NCBI GenBank assembly: GCA_013396525.1
Contig: VWYX01000673.1
Span: forward strand, 139,375 to 203,374
Source: Chaetorhynchus papuensis
Lineage: Eukaryota; Chordata; Aves; Passeriformes; Rhipiduridae
DNA length: 64,000 nucleotides
Direction: 5' to 3'
This document shows, in pieces, positions 13,698-25,766 of the stretch. The position numbers and the translations under genes were made by a program. Below the pieces are notes generated by a model. It saw only the letters and a program-made list of their open reading frames with translations. It did not search any database and had not been told where the DNA came from. The stretch's first letter is position 1; each line of letters opens with the position of its first letter.

Positions 13698-13850
13698 AAT
13701 CACAGAACCATGAAATAGTTTGGGTTGGGAAGAACCATCAAAGATCATCTAATATGGACCCCCCCTTGCCATGGGCAGGGATACCTTCAAATCTCCATCA
13801 AAATTTGCTTTGAAAATATCCAGCACTTCCAAACACCTCATATTCTTCAT
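13698..13850 (-). mobile_element. CR1 LINE 3' end, minus strand
   Basis: Bases 13698-13800 carry the reverse-complement CR1 end: 'cacagaaccatgaaat', 'agtttgggttggga', then 'aagatcatctaatatgg', a run of C and 'ttgccatgggcaggg'. The copy is only about 150 bp long and diverged. An overlapping plus-strand open frame of 86 codons from 13725 is antisense to it and not a gene. Confidence 0.8.
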
Positions 13851-14984
13851 TCCATTATGAATTTTCCTTGGTTTCCATATAACTCCAAAAATCTATTTAT
13901 TCAATTACGTTGGTGTCAGGGAAAGAAAAGAATCCCCATAGAAGAATGTAGGATATTTATAGCATTGGAAGAAATCTCAGGCTAGAAAGAGTAGGAAGGA
14001 AATTCCTAGAAAGGTAGATTGGATGGTGGTAGAATTTTGGAAGATGCTAGATACTTCAGGGCTTTTCTTACTATAATCAGTTATTTTTGCTTTTATCAAA
14101 TTAAGCTTAAAAATATTATAATTGTTAGAGTTGTTTCTATGGAATCTATAACTCTGCAAAAGATGTTTTAAAAAACTCACTTTACCGGGGAAAAGAACTG
14201 TATTTCACACTGAAATATGTTGACAAAGTAGGGAGGGGCATGGATTTCAGAACCTGTATTTGACATTGTTCAATTTTGTATGATTTAATGTTTCTAGGTC
14301 ACTCTAAATCTTAAAATAGTTTTAAGTCATTCTAAACATTTCTACATAATTCTAAAGACCTAACTTTGGGTTTTTTCAGTCCAGCGCTCAAAGCAATCAC
14401 ATTTGATTTAGGAAATTCTCCATTCCATCCTTTACCATAAGTGAGCATGGTCTTGGCCTTCAGCTTTTCCTGACCATACTTAATTCCAGATTTTTGACTA
14501 GGCCAATTCATATGTACCTGAGAAAATGATACCCTTTTGGTGTGCAAAAAGCCCTATAACCTTGGCCCTTTTAACAAGAATTGGCCTTGAAAAGGGAAAT
14601 CACTAATGCTTGAAAGATTAGTAATAGCTTTGCTGAGACTACCCTCGAAACTCCCTTGTATTCAAACAGGTTGTATTTTGTCCTCACTGTTGCTTCCTGC
14701 AATGTCCATGCACCATGATAAATCTCTGAGAGCTGTGATATCTACTCCGTGCCAAATGGTCTTATTTAGCATTTTAATGCTTTTCTTTAAGTTTGGTTGG
14801 ATGGGATACATGAAGAACTTTATAGAGCTGGGCCCAGGAAAGGGAACTTTTTATCATTAAGGTCTTCTGTGGCCTCCTATATACATGTAAAAGACAGGAC
14901 TTTAGACCTGTTGGTCAAAGGAAGGACAATGCCCTTGAATTTTCCAAGGAGCCAGCAGATAGTCTTCCATCCAGGAACTTGATT
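13851..14984. other. Unique non-coding stretch up to an assembly gap
   Basis: No repeat or gene recognised. Several 60-85 codon frames overlap on both strands without a recognisable motif. Confidence 0.5.
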
Positions 14985-15124
14985 NNNNNNNNNNNNNNNN
15001 NNNNNNNNNNNNNNNNNNNNNNNNNNNNNNNNNNNNNNNNNNNNNNNNNNNNNNNNNNNNNNNNNNNNNNNNNNNNNNNNNNNNNNNNNNNNNNNNNNNN
15101 NNNNNNNNNNNNNNNNNNNNNNNN
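14985..15124. other. Assembly gap (140 N)
   Basis: Unresolved bases. Open frames that run through this block are artefacts of translating N. The base content immediately right of it is an A run (15125-15130). Confidence 0.99.
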
Positions 15125-16437
15125 AAAAAAGTATCAGCAAAACCTTCCTGTATGGCAATATACACTTGGTCTACTATTGTCAAAGCACCAGATAAAGTAA
15201 TAAAGTTTCTTTGACTTCTTATTTCTGACAGTCAGCTGATGCAGGTCAAATTTGAGAGTGAGTTTGTATAAGTTTAATGATACTACACATAGACAATATT
15301 TTTTCCTTCCTTAGGTAAGGGAAAATAAATGCAGAAAAATAGAATGGTACAGAAAGAAAAACAGATTTAAAGGGATTAAAGAACACAGTTATAAAAAACA
15401 TCAAGCTTTTGCTTCTGTATGTTTAGAAGGGTTAAATTGGTGTAAATGCACTTTATGAGGAAGAAAAAACAGAGCACACAAGTGACAGAATGATTATGTT
15501 ACACCACGAATCATCATAAGAGTCGCAGACAGAGCTGAGGGCCTGGCAGATAGTTAAACCAGCTTAGTACTCATTCTTACCTGATTCCTGTAGGCTTATT
15601 TGGATGACAGCAGTATGATCCCTTCTTGGGTTTTCCAACCTAATGGATGATCAGAATTTCTTGGCTTATTCTGGCACAGTCTTCCTTTGTTCTGAACGTG
15701 TCAGGGCTTTTATGTGGTTCTACAGTAAGCATATTATATTGTTAAATTAGATACCCAAAGCCTGTATTTTCATCATCATATCAATTGCCTTGTTTTTTGA
15801 TTTAAGAGTTGACTAGATTGTATATTTTCATACTAGGCTCTGATTTTCATTGTCTTACAATTCTGAAGTAAAATGGTTTGGGATAAATATGTAATTGATT
15901 AATTATTCCTTTGAAATTCTTGAGTTGCTCAGAAGAAACTCTTGTGGAAAACTCTGCTTAATAATGTTCAACTAATAATTGCTACTTTTTTTGTGTTGAA
16001 TATGTTTTATATTCCCTGGATTGCATGAAATACACCCTTGAATTTGTTGCAAATGCATCATCTGATCAACTTTTAAATTTTAGTCTAGCATTGAGTAAGA
16101 GGGGGAGATAAAATAGTTTTTCCCTCCTGACATGTTTTTGCTTAATTTTACTTCATGAAAAGTGTTCTTAGCCCATTATAGAGAAATAAAGTAATATCTG
16201 AAAATGGGTGTTAAATGCAGCAAACGGTTTATGCACAGTTTTCAATTTATTTTTTTATCCAGGAATCAACTTTTTTAGTATTTTGACTCTGCTTTAGTTT
16301 CCAATATGAGGAGGAAAGAGAATCTGTAGAATGATTAAGCATGATTTGCACATCTTTTAGGAAATTAAAGCACATGGTGTAGACTGCTGCACTACATCAC
16401 TGTGAATTATGAATTCTGAGATGTGTATCTGACAAGC
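15125..16437. other. Unique non-coding stretch
   Basis: No gene or repeat recognised. The sequence is AT-rich, with ordinary complexity. Confidence 0.5.
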
Positions 16438-17076
16438 AGTCTTGGTTTGAGACAAATTTGGAGGAAAAAGTCTGAAATGAACGTCCCTCTGTTAGAAGGC
16501 AGATTTCAGCAGCCCCTCCCCCACCAGGTTTGGAAAGAAATTCCTCAGAGGAAAGTGAGAAAAACCTATTTATTTAGCAAGCAAAGTTCATGAAGACACA
16601 CAAAAAAGAATGAATAATGTTAAATAACAGAACCTCTCGCTGTGGAGAAGAAACCTGGGTAGATTTTAGAGTCCTTTCTGTGGGTGTGACTCTGCCCTCT
16701 CTGGAGGTTCAGTGCAGCCCCTCCGGGCCATAGTGTGGGGCCTCCCAGTGATCTTGTTCTGGACCGGAGCAGAACAGTCCCGAGAAAAGTTCTTGCCTCA
16801 GCTAGCAGGCTAGCTAAAAAGCAAAGAGTTTAATTCTGTGTCTGTCTCCTGAGAAAAGGAGCCAAGAGCTGGGAAAAAATCAGGAAGGTGCTTTCCTTGG
16901 CTCTGTAGCAGCAGGAACACAGAGGAGTGTGTGTCCTTGAGCACAAACTGCTCTGAAAAATTCACCTGGCTTCTCTCCCTGCTCTCCTGAGCTTAAAGAC
17001 ACAGGAAAGCACAGGATTAATGTCTGGCATAGGGCAGACAATACAGAGTACAGTATCATACAGTCACCCCAGGACA
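16438..17076 (-). mobile_element. Endogenous retrovirus solo LTR, minus strand
   Basis: Read on the minus strand the element begins at 17076 with TGTCCTGGGGTGACTGTATG, an avian LTR 5' end. It ends near 16438 with a block whose plus-strand form is 'tcttggtttgagacaaattt' followed by 'ggaggaaaaagtctg', a 3' end I associate with bird ERV LTRs. A sense poly(A) signal AATAAA lies at 16574-16569. It is more GC-rich than its flanks. No internal retroviral coding frame adjoins it. Flanking pentamers (caagc left, taagg right) are only a weak candidate target-site duplication. The minus-strand 65-codon frame starting at 17077 is just the LTR start. Confidence 0.75.
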
Positions 17077-19556
17077 TAAGGAGATATTCTTTGTGTTTGA
17101 AGCATGTAATTTGAATGCTAAATTAATTTCCCTACAAAACAAAGCTCCACCTTTTCTAAAAGACACATTTAAGCTTGTTATTTTGTTTCTGATATATTTA
17201 TTGATAGAATGCTCTTTATTCTGTCTCATATCTAGTAACATCTACTTTCAGCAGTTAGACTTTCATTTGGACAATTCTAGTTGTCCTCATACTGTCACCT
17301 GAATTCTGATTCCTGCAGACACTGAACTTTTTCACTGATCTGCTTCCTGCGATTATCAGGAAAAGTACAATAATGCTGGGTGTAAAAAAAAATCCAAGCC
17401 TTAATGTCATTTTTTGGTGGTGGTAGCTGAAGAGTCGTACTTGGTCCTTAACATACCAAAAAGATGCTGACACAAGTACCTTCACATTTAATTTACAGCA
17501 GGCAAACAGATGGATTTCTAGAGACCCAGGTTTGAGCAAACAGTCTGGATTTTAGAGGATCTTGTAGAAATCAGATTGTTGGCAATTAAATCCTATTGAC
17601 CTGGCCCAAGCAATCATGAGAGAAAAACTTCCTGCTAGATTGAAGATACAATGTAGATCCCCTGGGTATTTGAGCCTGACCTAGTGAAGGGGCTGTTTGA
17701 AGTGTGATTTGCTGTGTGATTTTCTTACATTGGATATTTTTATTCTTTTAAAACAGTGAAGACTGAAAGACAGGAGGCTGGGACTTTTTCCATATGAGTC
17801 TAAATAGATCTGGCTGGTTCTAAGAGTAAATAATGAAGAAGAAAAGCAAAACAACAGTGAGAAGATAAACCTCCTGATGTTGTCTGTGATTGGATACAAA
17901 ATCATAATATCGAAAACAGTATTTATATACTTAAACATATGAACAAGAGAGGCACAACCTACACACAAGGGGTCTAAATGGTAGTTATCTTGGATATGTC
18001 CTTTCTAGAAAATTATAAAATTTTTGTAATATAAGTAGTGAGTTGCAGCAACTACAAATATACAGAAATATGTTTCGGCCTTACGTGTACCAAAAAACTC
18101 TGTTGTATAGTCCACTGGATATACTGAACAGGTGATGTAATAAGCATTTAAATTATAATATATATTACAATCAGCAGGTTGCCTTTTCAGTAAATTCATT
18201 GCTTTGACATATTCTGGTTTTATTTCATGAAGGTACTAGGACCAAAATCATTGTATTTGGAACAAATAACACAGTAATCCCCCTGGAAAGATTAATCTCA
18301 TCCAATATAGCACTGTTTAATATATCACTGTGCTTTAAGTAAAAACAATTATAAAATTAAAATTTAAGACCTTAGATGTTGTAGAGAAAAAAATGTCAAT
18401 GTTTCTTGTCATGGTCTTAATTTTTATGTCTCTCTTGAAAAATAGCACTTCATTTAATGGGAATAAGTTGATTCAAAACTTCTGTGTTTTTGCCATTTTA
18501 ATAATTTAGTTATTTAAGACATTTCCAAAAGAGTAGTTGCTTTTCCCTTCAGGGTAATTGTACTCACATCACTGGGAATAAGCCATTAATATGCCATTTT
18601 ACAATCTTGACCAAAATTGGATATTTTAATTTTGTCAATATCCAAGACTAAATATCTGTAACACTTCATTTATAGCAGTTTTGATTTAATACAGACACAG
18701 GATTTAGGAAACAATCAGCATGAGACAATAACTTTAAAAAAAGTTATTTTATCAAAAGCAAATAGTAGCATAGTTTTAGTTTCATGTACTTCAAATAAAT
18801 TAATAAAAGCAAGGAAAAAAGAAGATAGGATTTCCACTGCTGGCTGAATTAATAAATTTTACTCAAAGTTCTGATATTTGTTTGAACTTGTTTCCCATAA
18901 TGGTCTGTTAATTGTAGGAAGAAAACTAGAACTGAAAAGGTTGTGGGTTGAGAAATTTTGTGCAGTATATCTTCTGTAACAGTATTCTACTTAGGTACGT
19001 ATGTGTTCGCAAAATATACGAGAGCAGAAGTAAAACTATACAGAAAAATCATTGACTGTAAACCAGCAGAATAACATTTTATTGATGACCACCGGAGAAT
19101 ACCTATATTTTAATGGACACCGCTACATTAATAAAAACAGTCAGAATTTTCCAGTTGGAAACAACCACCTCTTCTAACTGGAACAGTGAAAAAATTCCAT
19201 TTAATTGTAACTGGATCTATGTTGGGATGTTGGGTCGGAGGAGTTCCTGAAACTTTTCTCACGGTGATAGGTTGATGAATACTTACTATTTCCCTAAGCA
19301 CTTCAAGATACATTTACATAAATGTAAATGAAGTAGATCACATACTTGTGTTAAGCCTGTGATTGTTCTGACTTCCACCCACTTACAGTTCTATTCTGTC
19401 TGAGGAAGAATCTACTTGTTCCGTGCAAATGGACCTTGAAATGAGTTTCAAGAGCAAACCTGTCCTCAAAAAGCTTGACTAGTAAGTAAATTAAACAAAC
19501 AAACAACACAACCCAAACCCAACCATCCAACCAAAACCACACACACACACAACCCC
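17077..19556. other. Unique non-coding stretch
   Basis: AT-rich with no recognised gene. From about 19490 it becomes A/C-rich and low-complexity (aaac, aacc and a short (AC)n at 19541-19551), leading into the tetranucleotide repeat. Confidence 0.5.
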
Positions 19557-19603
19557 TAACCAACCAACCAACCAACCAACCAACCAACCAACCAACCAAC
19601 CAG
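19557..19603 (+). repeat. (AACC)n microsatellite
   Basis: About 11 nearly perfect copies of a 4-bp AACC unit, within an A/C-rich block (about 19490-19630). The complementary strand is (GGTT)n. Open frames that read as tandem Trp-Leu-Val-Gly on the minus strand come from this repeat and are not genes. Confidence 0.97.
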
Positions 19604-21289
19604 ACAACCAGAACAAAAACAAACAAAACCCCATAACCCTGAGAAAGTAAGCACTTATGGCAGATTTCAAAATACAATAAAATACAAATAGGGTCTTCAA
19701 GCTTAAGCAAAACATTTTATGACACATAGTAAGCAAAAAAAAAGTATCTATGAAATGTTTCACAAAGGGTTTGTTTAAAGACCTCTTACATTCAGTGTAA
19801 AATTCACCAGGGAATTCAGTAAACCTTTTTTCCGATTCTAAGAATAATGAAAAAAGGTGTGTTCTGGGATTCCATTCTTTCTTGGAAAAAAATAACTTAA
19901 TGAAATTTTGATTCCTCAAGAGCACTCTGGAGTCCAAAGAATGAAACAAGGGTTTTGCTATAGAGAGGTGAGAATATATGCTATAGTGGATAGTTTCCTG
20001 AAGTATTTGTTCACTTATTGTAAAAATAAGTTGAGAACCTCTATTTATACAATGTGTCTTTCAATGATGGATCATGGAAAGGTAAGAACTTACTGTCCAA
20101 ATGTGAAGACTGAAGGTTTTGTGACATTTAGTCACAAACAAACTTAATCCAAAGGTTTGGTGCTGGGTGCTTTTTTTCTCTGCCCCATCTTTTTACAAGG
20201 GTAAGTGTTAAAAAAAACCCAGGTGGTGATTTATCAGCTTATGTTACTCAAAACATACTTTATCTAGCTGGACAGTCATGCAAATTGTTGTAAAAGTTGG
20301 AATTTTTACAGAGTTATTGACAAATAATGTTCACTTAAAAAGTGGCCATTTCAGTTTTTGTTTACTATGTCTCTGCCAGTATCATTTTTCCAAAATTTCT
20401 TCTATTTGAAATTTATCAGTAATATTTAGAGGAAAAAAGAGTAAATAATTGCACATAATAATTTCTGACTAATTATTCTACAGCTGTATTCAACATATAA
20501 ATGCAAATGAAAGTATGAAACATTTCCAGGATTTAAATTGTCATAAATATAGATATAATTTCCTTTCTAAATGTTGCCAAAAGCAGAGAAAGGCTGAAAT
20601 AGATGATCTGTAATATTGTTGGAAATGCCACGTAGAAGTAAAGAGCAAGAAAAAAAAAACCTGCTAAAAATATACTTTTGAAGGTCTTTTATCAAAAAAG
20701 CAGAATCAGATACTTTTGATAAGGGAAAGACTTCCAGGAAGGCACCGAGAGAGATTCCAATGAAATGCCAGTCCCAGAAGGTTGTCTAGAAGAAGAACTG
20801 TATATCCAAGAGGACAAGGTAATAATGAAACACTGTTTAGAGGCTTTAAACTTTATTCAAGTGCCTAAGAGCATTGTGTTGCATAAAGGATTTACCATAG
20901 TATCCTCACCATTGCTGTCAGGATCATTGCAGCATTATTTTTTTATACATGCACACAGTGGAAAACACAAGTTTGTGTAATATGAAATTCATATTATTGA
21001 CTCTAAATATTGCTAAATAAAACAATGCTGCGCTTCAAAATCTACTTATATTTGTTTAAAAAAATCACGGCACTTCTGAAATTGATTGTGCTACCAATGC
21101 AAGAAAGGCTAGGAATAAAAGATTTTACCAGGAAACTATATAAACAGAAGGACAATTTTAAAACCCCCTCAATTTTTGTACAGATTCAAATACATATATT
21201 TATCATATGTCTATGCAAATTTTGTAGGTTTATTTTAACAATGGTATTTGAACGTTTAAGTCAAGGTTGAAAGCTGACAATAGATGTTG
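19604..21289. other. Unique non-coding stretch with one weak exon candidate
   Basis: No dispersed repeat recognised. An exon-like segment at 20738-20818 is listed separately. The remainder is AT-rich. Confidence 0.5.
20738..20818 (+). other. Weak candidate coding exon (27 codons)
   Basis: An open segment of exactly 81 bp is flanked on the left by 'cttccag' (AG ends at 20737) and on the right by 'AAG|GTAATA' (GT at 20819-20820). It could therefore be a phase-0 exon. Its translation is acidic and polar, containing ERDSNEMPVPEG and LEEELYIQEDK. The polypyrimidine tract upstream is poor, and the open frame continues past the donor for another 50 or so codons of less protein-like composition. No family was recognised. 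A chance frame is the more likely explanation. Confidence 0.2.
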
Positions 21290-22790
21290 AGGCAGTGAAC
21301 ATACATTGGTGGTTTGTAGTCCTGAGGGAAAAGGGTTGGTAAGGAGTAAAATTAGGCCCTCAAACTTTAGGAAAGCAAACTGCCAGTTCTTCGAGTAGAT
21401 AGGCAATAGGATCTTATAGGACACTGCTTTCAGGGACAAGGATGTGGAACAGAGCTGGCAGATCTTTAAGGAAGTGTTCCATAGAGCACAGGAGCTGGCA
21501 ATCCCTCGGAGAAAGAAATCAGGAAAGGAAGGCAAGAGACCAGCATGGCTGAGGAGGGACCTGTTGGTAAAATTAAAGGGAAAGAAACAAATACACAAAT
21601 GGTGGAAACAAGGACACGTGAACAAGGAAGGTCAAAGTAGGTTGACACCCCTGGTCAACAATGCTAGAAAACTGGTAACAAGGGATAAGGAGAAAGCTGA
21701 AGTACTAAACCACATTTTTGACTAAACCTTCAAGGGAAACCTCTCCTCCCACACCTCTTGAGTAGATGGACAGAAGAATGGGGACAGGGGAAGCAAAGTC
21801 CCTCCCACTGTAACTAAAAATCTGGTTCAGGACCACGTGAGGAACATGAATGTGCATAAGACTATGGGACCCCATGAGATGCACAGCAGAGTCCTGAGGA
21901 ATTGCCTGATATAGTTTCCAAGACACTCTCCATAGTATTTGAAAAGTCATGGCAGTCAGGTGAATTCCTAGGTGACTGGAAAACCAGGAAAAACTGTACC
22001 TATCTTTTAAAAGGATGGAAAGAAGGACCCTGAGACCTACCAACCTGTGAGCCTCACCTCTGTGCCTGGGAATACCATGGAACAGATCCTCCTAGAAGCC
22101 ATGCTAAGGCACATGGAGGACAGAGAGGGGATTCAGAACAGCCAGCACGGCTTCATCAAGGGCAAGTCCTGCCTGACTAGCATAGTGGACTTGTATGATG
22201 GAGTGACTCCATCAGTGAACAAAGGAAGGGCTACAGATGTCATTTATCTGGAGTTCTGGAAAGCCTTTGGCATGGTCCCCTACAACATACTTCTCTCTAA
22301 AGTGGAGAGAAATGGATTTGATGGGTGGGCTGCTCGGTGGTTAAGGAATTGGTTGGATGGTGACATCCAAAGGGTAGTGGTCAACAGCTCAGAGTCCCAA
22401 TGGACATCAGTGACAGGTGGTGTCCCTCAGGGATCTGTGTTATTAACTCGGGGTCCCCTCAGTGTTATTTAATATCCTCATTAATGACATAGATGAAGGG
22501 ATCAAGTGCATGCTCAGCAAATTTATAGATGACACCAAGCTAAGTGGTGCATCTGAAGGACAACATGCCTTCCTGAGGGACTTGGACAAGTTCAAGGAGT
22601 GAACCCACACAAATCTCCTGAAGTGTAACAAGACCAAGTGCAAGGTGCTGCACCTGGGTCAGAGCAACCTCTGGTACCAACACAGGCTGGGAGATGAACA
22701 GATGGAGAGCAGCCCTGGGGAGAAGGACTTGGGGGTGCTGGGGGTGAGAGGCTGGACATGACCCAGCCATGTGCAACAAAAAACATCTGA
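21290..22790 (+). mobile_element. CR1 LINE with reverse transcriptase segment, plus strand
   Basis: About 1.5 kb of CR1 ORF2 in sense orientation. Its 5' part (21444-21725) encodes an RRDLLVKLKGKK-type connector that ends in an in-frame TGA at 21723. The reverse transcriptase core follows at 22047-22472. Downstream, in another frame, are the catalytic loop region (22522-22533) and a stretch encoding the segment after it (about 22560-22790). The copy is truncated at both ends. It lacks the C-terminal region and the 3' UTR with its octamer tail, so it was truncated or deleted after insertion. It is inactive. Confidence 0.92.
22047..22472 (+). pseudogene. CR1 ORF2 reverse transcriptase remnant
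   Basis: A 141-codon frame inside the CR1 copy. It contains the conserved QHGFIKGKSCL motif. It also has the catalytic motif A region, where the expected first aspartate is glutamate (IYLEFWKAF), and a later GGVPQGSVL block. After that block the frame is lost. The catalytic Asp-Asp pair sits at 22528-22533, one frame over, as Phe-Ile-Asp-Asp instead of the usual Phe-Ala-Asp-Asp. The Asp-to-Glu change, the upstream stop and the frameshift together rule out activity. The annotated start is just the first ATG in the frame, not a native start. Confidence 0.9.
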
Positions 22791-25389
22791 GGTAAGTGCT
22801 AGGTTGTCAATACCAACAATTTTGATCTGCCAATCTGCTTACTGGCTCTCACTAACACTGATGTACAGATAAATGAATAGCCATTTTAGAGAACTTGAGG
22901 TCTTAGCAGAGGCTTCTACACAAGAAACAGTGGAGGCACCTCATAACTGGGGTTAATCTGCATGAAGTTTAGAGGAGTAATTTAAGTTTAGAAAAATATT
23001 TCTTCTTTGTCTCCTTGATAACTAAATTAATATTTCCTTACCTAGGCTAGGAAATTGATTATGCTATATTTGGAACAATTCTTTCTAGTTACTCATTTTC
23101 ATGGGTTAAATCTCTAAGTGAAGTGTATCACAAATGCAGTGAAAACATATTGTCTTGATAATGCATGTCATAGCAATAAATGGATCATCAGTCCTCAGAG
23201 GAATCCTGGAATTCTTGAGGTTCAATTGTACAACAATTGAATATATGAATATATGCTAATAAAAGAGTAAACAGAAGTGTATCAACTGAAATTAAATTCT
23301 ATAACTCTGAATACCTGTAATTCATACATCAAATCTGACCCAGACACCTGAGGTTTTCATTGTAATCAATGTAGAAAATAAGTCATTATTAGAGTGCAGT
23401 TCATCCTAAAGCAGATGTCTGAAATACTTTAGCCTACTTTTAGGTGTACTGATTAAGGTAAGAGGGATCACTCCCATTAAGTGCCTATTGATTGAAAAGG
23501 GAAGCTTAGACGACTAGGTGAGGTTAGAAAGTAGACTTTCAAAGTCAGTTGTATCTCACCCACAGTATTTTACAAATGCTTCGCGGTATATTTAATATGT
23601 CCTCATGGTTACCATTGCTTCACTTGCAGTGGCTTAAATATTTCTGTAGCTAACCAAAATCCATCCTACATACAACTCCGAAAAACATTCTTAAAATTTA
23701 CTGCCTGACGTGATACATACAGACTTTTAAATTTTTTTTCATGTTGGCTCATTGATTATAGAAGAATGAATTTCATTCTTCAATGTATTTCATCCTACTC
23801 CCTGCATTTCTGACTTTTACTACACAAAGAAGAAAAACTTCTTCTTTGGTGAACAAAGCAAAGTGTTATTTCTCAGCCTGGAAAAAAATCTCTGAGTAGC
23901 TGGAGATGTTGAGGGATATTTATATGATTCATGATCAATCAATTGCTACCTAAAGATGTTAAAAGCCAGCATAGAAACAATCACTGATTTGGTTTCCAAG
24001 AATAATATTGCAATTTCATATTACTGGATTATTTATGTATGGTTTGACTTATGAAATTACTCTTTCCCTAGGCTATTTTTGACCTCCAATATCATGTTTG
24101 CAAAAGAATGAAAGTTCTTGCATTTGAAAACTTATTTTAAATTTATTTTTATAACGAATGTAAGGTTATTTCCACTGACCTCAGTACATTTCCCACTAGA
24201 GTCTTCATAAACATTGTAGTAAATGTCATGTCATTAAAGTAACTAATTGAAGTAAACTTGCAGTCCCTCACATAGTTTTTATCTGCAGAGAAAAAAAGAA
24301 TGGATTGTATCTTCTGTTTTTCTCTGTCTGTATTTAGAAATTAGTCATCTACTGAGCATTTTAATTAGTATATAAAAATTTTATGAGTCAGAACATTTTT
24401 TCTCAGCAATTCCAATGTCTTCAATCAAAATATCTATCAATTCACTGAATTATTAAAATCTGGAAGTCAAGAAATATACCAAAGAACAAACTAACTCCAC
24501 TTTGGGGACTATAAAATTTGCATCAGTAGTGGAGTTGCACTTGTAGTTCTGTGAAGGTGTCTGTGCAACAGTTGAGTTCTATGTGCAATTAGTTAAATAA
24601 GGGGGAAAATGTAATGTAGGTACACTTGCTCTTCAAGATTCACTCAATAAACCCCTGTAAAAATAAAATACAATTTTAATTTCCTTGTTTCTGTATTGGA
24701 TTTCTTATGACTTATGAACACCTTTACTATTATACTCAAATTCAATTATTGTCATTTAGGGACGCTGGGTTTTTTCCTGCTTAGAATGAACTCTTTAAAT
24801 GCTTTCTATCTCTTGCTTGAGGAAGTTTGATATATGAACAAATGAGTCTGTTTGAAAATAGACCTAAACCTTTGTATCTCTTTAGAATTAAATTTAAGAC
24901 TAATAAATACTGGTTACAGAACTAATGTACATGACAGCAAATGCAATGTACATGACTGCTTTGAAACATATTAACATTTCTTTTGAAACTGAATTTTAGA
25001 AACATGGTGAAGGAAAGGAGGAAGAAACAGACATTTTAACTCTAAATTTGGGCCAAACCCAAAGGGTCAATAGTAATTGAAGACAGAGAGTCAGTATATC
25101 CTGGGTCTTCATAGATCTCATTTATCCTTTAGCAGACATTGAAAACTGTCAGTTTAAATTTCATTATTTTGTTTCAAAATAATGACTCTACATTAAAGAG
25201 TCCACCCATAATTCAGTCTGTGGGGCGTGTTGAAGCTTTATTTCTCTTTGTTCAAGCGTAATAAATTCACCTTCTTATAAAGGCACAATGTAATCATTAA
25301 CTGTATTATGCTGGTGTCGTTATGTCTTTGTAATACTATGATTCTTTCATTCAGGGGGCTATTTAACGTAAGAGGAATAGGATTTAACA
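22791..25389. other. Unique non-coding stretch
   Basis: AT-rich, no open frame of note and no repeat recognised over 2.6 kb. It is one of the plainest parts of the window. Confidence 0.6.
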
Positions 25390-25766
25390 ATTGTAGGAAG
25401 TGACCTTATCGCTCCCTACAACCACGTGAAAAGAGGTTGTAGCAGGGGGGTGTTGGTCTCTTCTCCCAGGTGATAGGGTAAGTGATAGGATAGTGATAGG
25501 ATAAGAAACTGCATCAAGCTGCACGGACTGCTAGAAAAAAAATTGTTCACTGAAAGTGTTGTCAGGCATTGGAACACGTTGTCTAGGGAAGTGGTGGATT
25601 CACCACCCCTGAAGGTGTTCAGGAGATGTGCAGATATGACACTTAAAGGCATGGTGTGGCATGGTGTAGTGGTGGACTTGGCAGTGCTAGGTTTATGGCT
25701 GGACTTGATGATCTTACAGATGATCTAAATCATTCTATGACTCTGTGATTCTATGTTTCTTTGAAG
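25390..25766 (+). mobile_element. CR1 LINE with complete 3' tail, plus strand
   Basis: The sense sequence runs through the ORF2 C-terminal region: 'ctccctacaaccacgtgaaa', 'ggtctcttctcccaggt', then a stretch encoding VRHWNTLSREVVDSPPL. The 3' UTR follows, and the copy ends with octamer-like units (25732-25760: 'attctatgactctgtg', 'attctatg'). A small local expansion of 'gtgatagga' (25481-25505) sits where the consensus has one unit. It is 5' truncated and inactive. The tail proves the plus orientation. Confidence 0.93.

Noticed and set aside
14877..15200. Overlapping frames across the 140-base gap
   Set aside because: Artefacts of N translation.
19351..19949. Two minus-strand frames (119 and 152 codons) with Trp-Leu-Val-Gly tandem repeats
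   Set aside because: Both read through the (AACC)n microsatellite; the flanking residues show no protein family.
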